The notes beneath the pieces were generated by a model. It searched no databases. It was not told the DNA's origin and saw nothing but the letters and a program-made list of their open reading frames with translations. Shown here piece after piece: positions 54,490-64,000 of a stretch of 64,000 bases of DNA (positions are counted from its first letter, which is position 1; each line of letters opens with the position of its first letter). Location: NCBI GenBank assembly GCA_023678885.1, contig CM042993.1:7090501-7154500 (forward strand). Reading direction: 5' to 3'. Source of the stretch: Pogostemon cablin. Taxonomy: Eukaryota; Streptophyta; Magnoliopsida; Lamiales; Lamiaceae. A program made the position numbers and the translations under genes.

Positions 54490-55690
54490 TAGACCTTACG
54501 CTTGGAAAGAAATAGCTTGTGACGTGGCATTATTTTTGGGTTTCCGATAGATTGTGACTTGACATTAGTTTTGGGCTAATACTATTTTGCTGGAATTTTA
54601 TTACTTGATCATGCATTACAAAAATATCATAGTCTTTACACTTTATTAACCAAATCCATAATTTTATTCCCCCTTACATTTTGAATTACCCAAATAACTC
54701 TTTTTTCTGTACATCTTAAAAAGACAACTTCTCATAATTTGTGTCCACATATATATGCAAAACTAAGAAGGACGGAGGAGTATAATTCATGTTAGTAGTG
54801 CAAATTTAATTTTTCACATAACGGTTGCGACAAGGTTTAGACTGATAAGAGTGACCAAAACATAAATTACAGACGCAAAAAAAGGAACACTTATGGTTAC
54901 GTAAATCTCTAACTCTCCACATGTATGATTTCATTTTTTATTGCAACATAGTTACTCTGTCATGATCTATCAGTGATCGCACGGAGTGATGATGACGGCT
55001 GAGGCTCGTCGGAGGTATGGCGGCGGCTATAAGATCCGGTGGCTAAATAGATAAGTATCTGCCAGTAGAGTGGGATTTGCAAAAGGAATTGAGTCAAAAT
55101 TCATTTTGCACTTTGACCCAATATTAGTTTATTAGATCCAGTTGTACCAATTTTTAGAAAAAGACGGACCTATTGAAGTCTTTGCCTATTATCAAAATAT
55201 ATAAATTATCTTCAAAAATAAATCAAAAAATAACTTTTTATTGATATGCGTAGAATAGGCCCCCTTTTCTAAATTTCTTTATTCAAATTTATGTCATTAA
55301 TCAATAAAATTTAATCAACAGATTAATTTTATTTTTAGCGAAAAGGAAACTACTGTAAAATTTTACCATTTAATTAAAAAAAAAAGAGTACTCCACATTA
55401 ATTTTTTTTACAAATAATTATATAAACTGAGTTTACGGTGTAATCTCTGTGATCCTCCCTTTCAATCTTATATACCTTATGTATTGTTAGAGTTTTAAAT
55501 TAAAGGGATCACATGATTTACAAGAGTTTATAATATAAACCAAATTTATAAGAGAATAATTCAATTTAAAAAAAAAAATTATTATTTGTTTCTTAATTCT
55601 CCGGTTGAAATTTATATGTGTACGCAAAATATAGTGGAAATAGACAGGATAGCACGAGAATTAGAAAATAAAAGAAAGAAACAAAAGGGC
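54490..55690. other. AT-rich stretch with a short GC-richer patch
   Basis: A Stowaway right end (aaggacggaggag) lies at about 54782. The 54970-55060 patch (gacggctgaggctcgtcgga...) is GC-richer and could be an exon relic, but I can assign nothing. Confidence 0.3.
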
Positions 55691-55694
55691 TGTC

Positions 55695-56220
55695 TGTTAT
55701 GATGGGGGGCTTATTCCACATTGGTTCTTCGTATGGGTGGGGAGCTGTATTTAAGTTGGAGGTCAATCCTCTCCTCTTAATCATGGTTTTGAGGAGGAAT
55801 TAGGGTATTTGGGGATACGTAACATTGGTATCAGAGCTAGGGGTTGGATCGCTGCGAGAAAATGGCTACCTCGCCCCTTGAGAGTGAAGCCGTTGGTGCT
55901 TGGATCGCTGCGAGAAAAGTGGTATCAGAGCTGGGAGTTGGAGCGCTGCGAGCAAAGGGCTACCTCATGAAGAGTCCGGAAAGGGCTACTCCTTGGGAGT
56001 GAAGCCGTTGGTGCTTGGATCGTTGCGAGAAAAGGGCTATCTCGTAAAGAGTCCGGAAAGGGCTACCACTTGGGAGTGAAGCCGCTGGTGCTTGATAAGA
56101 GAATGCAGTCGTCCGTGGGCGTCCGGCTTTCCAGGGAGGGCCTATTGTTATGATGTGGGACTTGTCCCACATCAGTTCCTCATATGGGTGGGGAGCTGTA
56201 GTTAAGTTGGAGGTCAATAC
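55695..56220 (+). mobile_element. TRIM (terminal-repeat retrotransposon in miniature)
   Basis: The 5' LTR is 55695-55824 (TGTTATGATGGGG... to ATACGTAACA). It is followed at 55826 by TGGTATCAGAGCTAGG, the initiator-tRNA-Met primer site. A polypurine tract (CCAGGGAGGGCC) precedes a second LTR at 56146 (TGTTATGATGTGGGACTTG), which is shortened internally and ends near 56220. The 320-bp interior has no gene and consists of repeats of 'ggatcgctgcgagaaaagg' and 'gagtccggaaagggctac', as usual for TRIMs. The word TGTGGGACTTGTCCCACATC at the LTR start is a palindrome. Confidence 0.82.
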
Positions 56221-56614
56221 GTAAGTGCTTGTTACTTCTCTCGTCTAATGATTAGATTTTTCTTTGTCCTAAATTCCTTTATCCACGATAAGATTCTATA
56301 TATATCCTTATAAAAAGAAATAATATCTCAAATTAAAAATTAAAAATTACATTTTATTAATTTTAAAGTTATCGTAACCTTTTGAAACACAACATACTTT
56401 ATATATGGAGTATTATTTATTACTTGAAAATATTATATTACCTTCTTTTTCTCGTTGAAAGTACAGATAAATCTAATTTTGATTGAAAAATAAAAAAAAA
56501 AAATAGAAGTTCGAAATAGGACTCTTTTGATACTAAATTCATTCAAAACTAAAACTCATACAGGAAGCTGGGCTAATATAATTAATTAAAACACTAATTA
56601 ATTAAAACACTCGG
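56221..56614. other. AT-rich stretch, nothing identified
   Basis: I see no gene. A Stowaway-like interior ('cttttgaaacacaacatactttatatatggagtatt') is present without clear ends. Confidence 0.35.
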
Positions 56615-56854
56615 TGTCAACCCGGTTAACCCGTTAATCCTACTTTTAAATTTTAATTACTATTACACTTTAATATATGAAATTTATTTTTTATAGATAT
56701 AAATTTATTACTTTTTTAAATAAAAAAATTACTCTTCAAATTATTATAAATCCTGATTAATTGATTATTCTTTAGTACATGATAAATTATTCTTTAAAGA
56801 GATGAAATATTATTCTTCTGAATAAAAAAAATATTACTACTCTCTAAAGAGTTA

Positions 56855-57329
56855 CTCCCTCCGTCCCACAACTAGGTATACATTTTTTATTTTGGTCCGT
56901 CCCAAAAGAAAATATACATTTCCTTTTTTTTGGTTGATGTGACCTATACAAAACTATTATTATATCCACATGGTCCTACACACTACACTAATATAACTAC
57001 CCACTACATATTAAAATATCATTTTTCTCACTTCACTACACATTAAAATATTACTCTCTCCGTACACTTTCAAGGGTATCATTTTTGGGCGTCCGCCCCC
57101 CAAGGGTCTTATTTCCTTTTTTATACATATGTGACCCACACACATCCACTAATACAACTAAAAAATGGGACTCACACCTTCACTAATACAACTACTCACT
57201 ACACATTAAATAATAATACTCCTTAATCCACGTGCAAAAAGCAAATGACACCCTTAAAGACGGACGGAGGGAATACTTCTTAATCTACGTGAAAAAAATA
57301 AATGTATATTTTGTTCCGGCTTGAGGGAG
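56855..57329. mobile_element. Stowaway MITE, interrupted by another Stowaway
   Basis: Ends CTCCCTCCGTCCCACAACT / GGCTTGAGGGAG. The interior is interrupted at 57054. Confidence 0.7.
57054..57273. mobile_element. inner Stowaway MITE
   Basis: Ends CTCTCTCCGTACACTTTCA / AAAGACGGACGGAGGGAA, with TA at 57052-57053 and 57274-57275. It lies within the copy at 56855-57329. Confidence 0.75.
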
Positions 57330-57405
57330 TTTTCTTTATAAACTTAAAGAATAATTTTTCAAAAATAGTATTCATGTGTGAACCGATTCACACTATATTA
57401 ACTCA

Positions 57406-58428
57406 AATATAAATTTAATTTTTGTTCGTAATTTATAGTATGTATTTATCAAATTTGTTGGTAAATTTCATTATTATTATTATTATTTTTTTTTTTTTTA
57501 TTTAAGTGAATGCACAAATCAATATCATGGTTTTAGGGAAGGATGCAGTTAATTAACCTTGATGGGCTTCAATTGAATACTATTGGGCTTTAATTTTATA
57601 GCCTAATTTTTATTTAAATTTATATATGGCCATATTTGCAATACAAATTGGGCTAAAATTGACTCATGGACTCTCAAGTACTTAATAGCTATCTGCCTTA
57701 GTTTATATATTAAGGTGACACTGACCTATATTTATTTATTGGCAAAAACAAATATGAGCATGAAAGTTACTTAGAAATACAAGGGAAAAAAAATAATTTA
57801 TTTATTTATAACTTAAAGTTGGATATATTAAAGGTTACCTATCTTATCCTAATTTGGAATTGGTTCATACATTTTTCACATTCTAAATTTTGTTTATTAT
57901 GTTTGTGACAATTGAAATTTTTTTATTTGAGCGACTATTGCAAATAAACCACCTAGTTATGCAAATGTGGATTTTATTTTTCATTTTTTTAAGTATAATG
58001 ACGTGAAATGCAACAAAAATAACCTGTTAAAAAAATTGGTACACTAACCTATCTTATTTTTTGAACTGGTTTATACACTTTTTTTTTCTTTTGAATTTAG
58101 TTCATCAAAATTGTGAAATTCGATATTTTCTTTCATTGACCGACTATTGTGGGTAAATCATTTGATTATTATAATTGCGCGTTTTCATTTTCTACCTTTT
58201 TTCTTAATTATAACACATCTCTCTCCTCAAACCCAATCATTTACAACTTTTTAATTGAAGCCTAGTTCATCCCTTTAAAGATAAATTTAAATGAATAATG
58301 ATTAATCTCTTTAAAGATAAATTTTCATGTACTAAAAAGTAATTCGATAAAATTAGAGTGAGGTGAACTCAATTTATACGAGTGATAGCCTAATTTAAAT
58401 GATAAACAATAATATTACATAAATTATA
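57406..58428. other. AT-rich stretch with a diverged ~190-bp direct duplication
   Basis: About 57820-57995 and 58030-58205 are related ('acctatcttatcctaatttggaattggttcatacattttt' against 'acctatcttattttttgaactggtttatacacttttt', then 'cgactattg', 'ttcattttt'). No gene is seen. Confidence 0.5.
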
Positions 58429-58678
58429 CTCCCTACGTCCCGTTCTAATTAATGGTTACGTTTGTTTTTTGCACGGAGATAAGGAATATAATATTTTAAT
58501 GTGTATTGAAGAGAGAGATATAATATTTTAATGTATAGTAGGTAGTTGTATTAGTATTGTAGGTTGACTGCATGGAGATATTTTAATTATTTTATTTAGG
58601 TTTCATATACCAAAAAGGGAAATATAACATAGAATGGAACGCTCAAAATATGTAACTATTAGAATGAGACGGATGGAG
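58429..58678. mobile_element. Stowaway-like MITE
   Basis: Ends CTCCCTACGTCCCGTTC / GAATGAGACGGATGGAG, with TA at 58427-58428 and 58679-58680. Confidence 0.72.
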
Positions 58679-58679
58679 T

Positions 58680-59977
58680 ATGTAATTATAAATAAAGTAA
58701 TTAATTGTATTAAAATTTTTATATTTGACGTATTTTAGAATTATACAATATATTTTAAAAAGAGAGAATGGGTTCACCATACACATAAATTTTACGAAAC
58801 TACTCCTTTAAAAGATGAACTATTATTTGAATGAAAAATATTATCCATCTCAACAAGAATATAAAAAATTAAAATATATCAAAATTTGAGAAGTAATATT
58901 TTTCATTCTATAGAGTTCATCTCTCTAAAAAGTTATTTTTCATGTATAAAAGAGTAATTCCGATAAAATTAAGATGTAAGGTGAACAAAATTCAGTTTGA
59001 CTTTTAAATATAGTTTCATATCATTTTATTTTAATTATATATTGAGAATTTATATTTTTTCTTTACGGACGGATTGTGGGGCTAACCTAACTCGTTACAC
59101 ATATATCGATTCGGATTCCTTATTCCATGATAGTATTCAATATTGTATTCTATAATTAATTTTTTTATTAAAATATTAAATCCTAAGTAATACTCCATTA
59201 TTAAAATCTTGCTTTGCGCATTGTTTATAATACATGACAAAAATCTAATAAATAGAATAGGAGCTGAAATAAGGAAGACAAAGAATTGTTTGAAACCGTC
59301 TCATGGAATAACTTCTGTGAGATAGATAAGAAGTGATAAAATTTTAATAAAACGTGTTATTCAATTAATGAAAAAAATAATAATTGTGCAGTAAACTATT
59401 TATGTACAATTTATAATATATAAATTAAAAGAGACAACATTTATAAAAATAGTGAATGTTTTTTTTAAAAAGTAATAATTAATTATAAAATATAAAATAA
59501 TTTAATCTTAATATAATCTCTTCCAAAAATGCCTAATAAATTAAATGGAATAGATGATCCATTTGAAAATATATACTCGTCGAACTCATTGCCATCCGTA
59601 AATAATACTAATGCAGCTTCAAACTTTAATGTTGACTTTCTTATTGTTAAGCATTGGTTGACTTTTAATAAATAAATAAATGCACCTTTAAAGTTGTATG
59701 TTGTTTTTAATTCTCTTGCTTATACATAGCATACACATGGAGTAATAGTTAAACACCAGTGACAAAATAACCTCACTGCATTTCTTAATTTTACTATTTT
59801 AAAAGTCATGATTTGAGAAACAACTAATTTAATAAGATCAGTACAAATGCAGATTGCAGTTTCAAATTTTATTGTTGACTTCTTATTATTAATTATTGGT
59901 TGACAATTTAAGAAAAATTAATGCACCTTTTAAACTAGTATGTATATAGGTTATTATTCTCATTATTGTAACACATA
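58680..59977. other. AT-rich stretch with MITEs and a direct duplication
   Basis: Members of the GGGTTCAC-type (about 58770-58990) and GAGAC/agtgataat-type (about 59285-59530) MITE families lie here. A diverged direct duplication is at about 59605-59710 and 59850-59950 ('gttgacttctta...attggttgac...aatgcacctttaaa'). No gene is seen. Confidence 0.4.
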
Positions 59978-60191
59978 CTCCCTCCGTCCCGGGCAAAGAG
60001 TTACATTTGCTTTTTGCTCGTAGATTAAGGAGTATTATTATTTTATGTAAAGTGGGTAAGTATATTAGAGAGATGTGATGGGTAGTGGTGGGCCATTTAT
60101 GTATTTTTTTTTACTAAAATGGGAAAATATTGCAATTTGAATGGGACACCCAATATAGTAAAATGTTGCTATTTAGGTGGGACGGAGGGAG
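59978..60191. mobile_element. Stowaway MITE
   Basis: Near-consensus ends CTCCCTCCGTCCCGGGC / GGTGGGACGGAGGGAG, with TA at 59976-59977 and 60192-60193. Confidence 0.85.
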
Positions 60192-60673
60192 TACCTTCTA
60201 AAACGTATGTTATCTTTATTTCACGTTATTTAGACAAGAGAAATTATATAAATAGTAAGTGTAATTTGATAATTTTACATAATAAATAATGTATAAATAT
60301 TATAATTTATTTTAAAGTAATTATATTACGATTAATGTGTACTTTTAATGGAAAAAATTCAATATACCAATTTAGATTTAATAATCTCTTTTTAATGTCT
60401 TTTCTTTTTTGAAAAATATTAAAATGTTTAAAATAATAAAAATATCTTAAACTCTGAGATTCGATTTTAAAACCTTAACTGAGTCATAAAAATATGGCAA
60501 ATTCTCCTATGCACTCGGGTACATGGTGCACCTAGTTTCAGATAGCATACACTATTAAATAAAATTATATACATTAACTAATGAAAAAAAACTTATACAC
60601 TTTGTTAACGAATTTTCTGTTAGTTTTTTTAATAAAAAATTGAATACAAAAAAATTATATTAAGAAACACATA

Positions 60674-60908
60674 TTCCCTCCATCCCGTAGAAATGCTTAC
60701 ATTTGTTTTTTGCATGGGGATTAAGAAATACAATATTTTAATGTGTATTTAGGTGAGAAAAATAATATTTTAATGAAGTGGTTAGTTGTATTAGTGTAGG
60801 GTTGTGGGTTCCATGGAGATATTTAAATATTTTGGGTGGATCTCATTTACTCTAAAGAGAAATATAAACATTTCTATGGGATGCGTAAACATTCCTATGG
60901 GACAGAGA
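60674..60908. mobile_element. Stowaway-like MITE
   Basis: Left end TTCCCTCCATCCCGTAG, right end TATGGGACAGAGA, next to TA. Near its right end 'acattcctatggga' is repeated. The 99-residue open frame starting inside it is not a gene. Confidence 0.6.
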
Positions 60909-60909
60909 T

Positions 60910-61660
60910 ATTATATATTATCAAATAAAAATTTATATACATATGATACAAACGTGTACTTGGATACAGTACTATATATCAACTCAAAAAATATATATAA
61001 TCGAGTCATATATTTTAATCGAATCAACAATCGAATCAAATGTATTTATGAGTTAATCTCATATCAATCAAATTCACGGTATAAACTTTATGATCCTCTT
61101 TAATTTAAACACTAGCAAAATATAAGATATAATAAAATTATAATGGCCGAGAATCATATGATTTATCCCGTGACCCAGTTCACACGACTATTTATCATAT
61201 TTATGTATTCTCATAGTCGAAATTTGGGATGCAACCTAATGATCTAGTATAATTAAAATTGTAAATTAATTACTATAGCTAAAAAGTAACAAAACTTTAG
61301 AAATATTTTAAACCCTCTAATTAATATGTTACGTAGTTACAGTGTATCAGCTAAAAAGTCACAGTATTTTGACATTTTAAACCCTCTATTAATATGTTAC
61401 ATTGATTATTAGATTTAAAATAGGATAGTGATTCATGTTATTGAGTTGTATTTCATGTCGATACAATAATAAAAAATTCGAATACGATACTATAAAAATT
61501 CATTTTGACAAAATACAAATACAAATACGAAGAAAATCATGTTGACACGATATGATATGATGACAAAATGATAAGAAAATAAAAAATAAACAAAAAAAAT
61601 TACTGATTAAAAGTTATAAAAAATAAAATAAAATAAAGGAATATATTGTAAAATTATTAA
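60910..61660. other. AT-rich stretch, nothing identified
   Basis: A short duplication ('agctaaaaagtcac..ttaaaccctctattaatatgttac') lies at about 61275-61405. No gene is seen. Confidence 0.4.
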
Positions 61661-61667
61661 GGCAAAG

Positions 61668-62975
61668 ACTTAGGTGAGACCGGGTCACGGATCCCCTTAC
61701 ATGAGCGGATCCTCATCAACCCAATAAAGCATTTGTTTACGTTAAATTTTTAAAAAAAATCAAGGAGAGGAGCGCCTTGTTTGGTTTGACATCCTCCGAA
61801 ATATATCGGCCAAGTGGCCACTGTGTCGATGCTTCCATTTGCAGGTGTAAATCAAATTTTTTGCATTTAATAAAATGTATTATTATTTTTTAATTTTTTT
61901 TCTATTAGGTTGTTTAATTACTCTATTATCACTTTTTTTAATCGAGTATCACTTTATATTTTTCTTTAATTTTCTCATTTAATTTATATTTTTATTACTT
62001 AAAAATGTAATATATTAAATTAATAATTCATTTAATTGATTTTTTATTTAAATATTATAAATTTATAAAATATGATAATATTTCTAAAAAGTAGTAATAT
62101 TTTTTTTAATATAAAAAATACTGATTAAATAAAAGTGATAACTTTTTATTTAAATTATGTTATGAATAATTTATAATGTTAAAGACTTACGTGAGTCCAC
62201 TTTAAGAATGATTTCCATAAGAAGGATAAGAAGTGATAATGTTTATAAGGAAAAGTGATATACAATTGATGAAAAGTGATAATGGTGATGTGAACTATTT
62301 CATGAACAGATTATACTATAAATGAAAAGTGATAACATTTAAAAGAAAAAGTGATAACATATTTAATAAAAAGTTATAAATAATTACGAAAGTAAATTTC
62401 ACGAACAATTTATAAAATTGATAAAAACGTGATAATATTTTAAAAAATGTGATTGATAATATTTTTAATAATGTAATACCAAGGAAAAGTAATAATTGAC
62501 CAATTGAACTATTTCATGAATAAATAATAGGACAATAAAAAGTGATAATATTTTTCATAGAAAGTGATATGTGATTAATGAAAAGTGATAAGCGTCCAAT
62601 TACACTGTTTTTTGAACTATTTGTGAAATGAATAAAAATGGATAACAATTTTAATAAAAAAATGATATCTGATCAATAAAAAGTTATATTAAATCAAATA
62701 AATTACTTTATAATGAATTCATGAGATAAATAAAAAGTGATAATATTTATCATAAAAAGTGATACATGATTATGATTTTTTTTAAAATAAAAAATAGAAT
62801 AATAATAATTAATAAAATAATTTATTAATAAATGAGAAAAAAAACTTCGATTGTTTTCAGCATATGCGGTCGGCGGTCTACTTACCATTTCTTTCATTCT
62901 TAAATATTGCTTTATTCATAATTATACTTAATTATTATAACCAAACAGGCCCTTTCTTTCCGTGAGACGGTCTCA
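61668..62975. mobile_element. composite of GAGAC/agtgataat-type MITE copies
   Basis: It starts 'ggcaaagacttaggtgagaccgggt' and ends 'ccgtgagacggtctcaccc', with an inner start at about 62185. Between 62200 and 62770 the 'aaaagtgataatatttt' word is repeated at least a dozen times, far more than in the shorter copies, so this looks like an internally amplified or multiply nested member. Confidence 0.5.
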
Positions 62976-63330
62976 CCCAATACCTACCAAATATTAATGA
63001 GTACTTTTATCATAAAATCACCAAATTTTATCAAATGATATTTCTTTGGGAGACTTACTATTATGTACAATTCATTTATTATTATTACTTCTGGATACAT
63101 GAACCTAAAATTATTGATGTGAAGTACAAAATTATATTGTGCAATTCCAATATTACCCTTTCATTTCATTTTATCATTAGTAAAGATATTTTAATTACTA
63201 CACTATAGGATCACAAAACAATTTATTTTCCAAATTTATTGCACTTTTAAATCCTTCATTCGAAAACGTTGGGAAATTGTTGCACAACTGATAAACTGGG
63301 AATTTTCAAACTTTTAAAATCTCATCTCCG
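62976..63330. other. AT-rich stretch, nothing identified
   Basis: No gene or repeat boundary is seen. Confidence 0.4.
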
Positions 63331-63334
63331 GCGA

Positions 63335-63510
63335 ATAATATTGCATAATCAGTAAATAATATTGCACAAGTAGTAAATAATTTTGGTACAATAATTTGTG
63401 TACATATTTTTCGGCTAATAGTGACGTGAATAATTCTACACAATTAGTAAATAATTCTGCACAACCAATTAATAATTTTGCACAACTAATTAATAATTTT
63501 GCACAAAATA
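63335..63510. repeat. short-period tandem repeat (21-24 bp)
   Basis: About seven degenerate units resemble 'aattttgcacaactaattaat', in part keeping an open frame that reads NNSAQPINNFAQLINNFAQ on the plus strand. It may be a minisatellite only. Confidence 0.6.
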
Positions 63511-63711
63511 ATTTTACTCATTTAATTTTAATAACAATCATAAATACATTCAAGGCATGTATATCATGGAGTCCGGCTAAGTTTGACTCGAATTCGACAT
63601 CTTTCAAGTTGAGACTGTGTCTCTGGTAATAACTTTTTAAAGCTACATCCCATTTTGTTATGGTTGAAGAAACATACTAATCATCTTTAAAAAAAAAAAT
63701 CATTATTGAAG

Positions 63712-63722
63712 AATATATATAA
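63712..63722 (+). promoter_or_regulatory. strong TATA-box candidate
   Basis: ATATATAAATAG is close to the plant TATA consensus TATAAATA. It is followed by a GA-rich tract, and a start codon lies 36 bases downstream. In DNA this AT-rich a chance match is possible. Confidence 0.35.
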
Positions 63723-63757
63723 ATAGAGGGAGAGAGAGAGGAACTTGAGAATTACTA

Positions 63758-63907
63758 ATGGAAGATAATGGAAGACGGCGGCGATTGGAATTAATGGATG
63801 CCGAGAGGGAGGAAGGGATGAGTGAATTTGGATGCATATTGGAGTGTGAGGGGATTGGGATAGATAGGAGGGGCAGGCGAGAGATGCATGGATTAATCAA
63901 ATTTTAA
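63758..63907 (+). CDS. small open reading frame, unknown product
   Basis: ATG at 63758 to TAA at 63907, 49 residues, very rich in Arg and Glu at the N-terminal side (MEDNGRRRRLELMDAEREEG). It has a higher G+C content than the surroundings and a TATA-like box at the expected distance, although the leader would then be only a few bases long. No family is recognised. It could be the first exon of a gene beyond the window, a relic or chance. Confidence 0.25.
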   Translation: MEDNGRRRRLELMDAEREEGMSEFGCILECEGIGIDRRGRREMHGLIKF

Positions 63908-64000
63908 TACTATTTAATTAATATTAGGGTTATATTAGGTATATTATTCTAACTTTTGGTATCTAATAATAATAAATTTGAATGCACATATTTAACAGTA

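Larger units (their letters stand above)
56615..57405. mobile_element. GGGTTCAC-type MITE hosting nested Stowaways
   Basis: The outer halves (about 56615-56854 and 57330-57405) are the two sides of one 'ttactctttaaagagatgaa' MITE ending 'gtgtgaaccgattcacac'. It is split by the Stowaway at 56855-57329. Confidence 0.55.

Noticed and set aside
55593..56217. two related minus-strand frames sharing a LTTAPHPYEE-like peptide
   Set aside because: They are the two LTRs of the TRIM read backwards, so the similarity is not gene duplication.
60804..61103. 99-residue open frame
   Set aside because: It begins inside a Stowaway MITE and the rest is Asn/Ile/Tyr-rich AT sequence without motifs.
63335..63510. 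short-period repeats considered as a CRISPR-like array
   Set aside because: The units are degenerate, directly adjacent and without unique spacers, and the genome is a plant.

Overview
The window is nuclear DNA of a flowering plant, most likely a eudicot. It is strongly AT-rich and packed with Stowaway-type MITEs (CTCCCTCCGTCCC ends, TA duplications), Ty1/Copia elements and other plant repeats. The intact genes have plant exon-intron structures. The MYB gene fits a eudicot, and an affinity to Lamiales is only a guess. No CRISPR array, rRNA gene, convincing tRNA gene or bacterial-type operon was found.

Two genes look complete, both on the minus strand. The first is a three-exon R2R3-MYB at 21316-23398. 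It carries the bHLH-interaction motif, the ANDV motif and the KPRPRTF box of subgroup 6 (anthocyanin activators). Its second intron starts with GC rather than GT. The second is a three-exon single-C2-domain protein of the CAR (C2-domain ABA-related) family at 40371-41436, with a (GA)24 tract upstream of the start. The two have no evident functional link.

Layout. 1-2446: possible exon remnants ending at a Helitron 3' terminus. 2561-10752: a nested block with a ~520-bp inverted repeat, two copies of a gag-only LTR element in opposite orientation, and a Copia element (5617-9547, TSD TTAAC) inserted in one repeat arm. 10753-16120: MITEs, a (TTA)n tract and a small CACTA element. 16126-20192: a second Copia element (TSD ATTTT) whose 5' LTR alone carries a 512-bp MULE-like foldback element with a 9-bp TSD. 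Both Copia elements keep gag, protease and integrase but lack reverse transcriptase. 21316-23398: the MYB gene. 24311-28770: CACTA-like pieces, MITEs and tandem repeats. 30628-36810: a second Helitron 3' terminus of the same family, on the minus strand, with decayed pieces of two genes behind it: an NDUFAF5-type methyltransferase and an unrecognised coiled-coil protein. 37841-39388: a hAT-like element. 40371-41610: the CAR gene. 41610-51700: MITE-rich, gene-free DNA. 51760-53600: a chimeric cluster of gene fragments (monodehydroascorbate reductase, then diaminopimelate decarboxylase), followed by a minisatellite. 55695-56220: a TRIM. 56221-64000: more MITEs, including a three-level nest.

I found nothing that is clearly a new multigene system. 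The items most worth checking are the GC donor in the MYB gene, the two Helitron ends with gene fragments behind them, the MDAR/LYSA chimera, and the two Copia elements that each lost reverse transcriptase separately.
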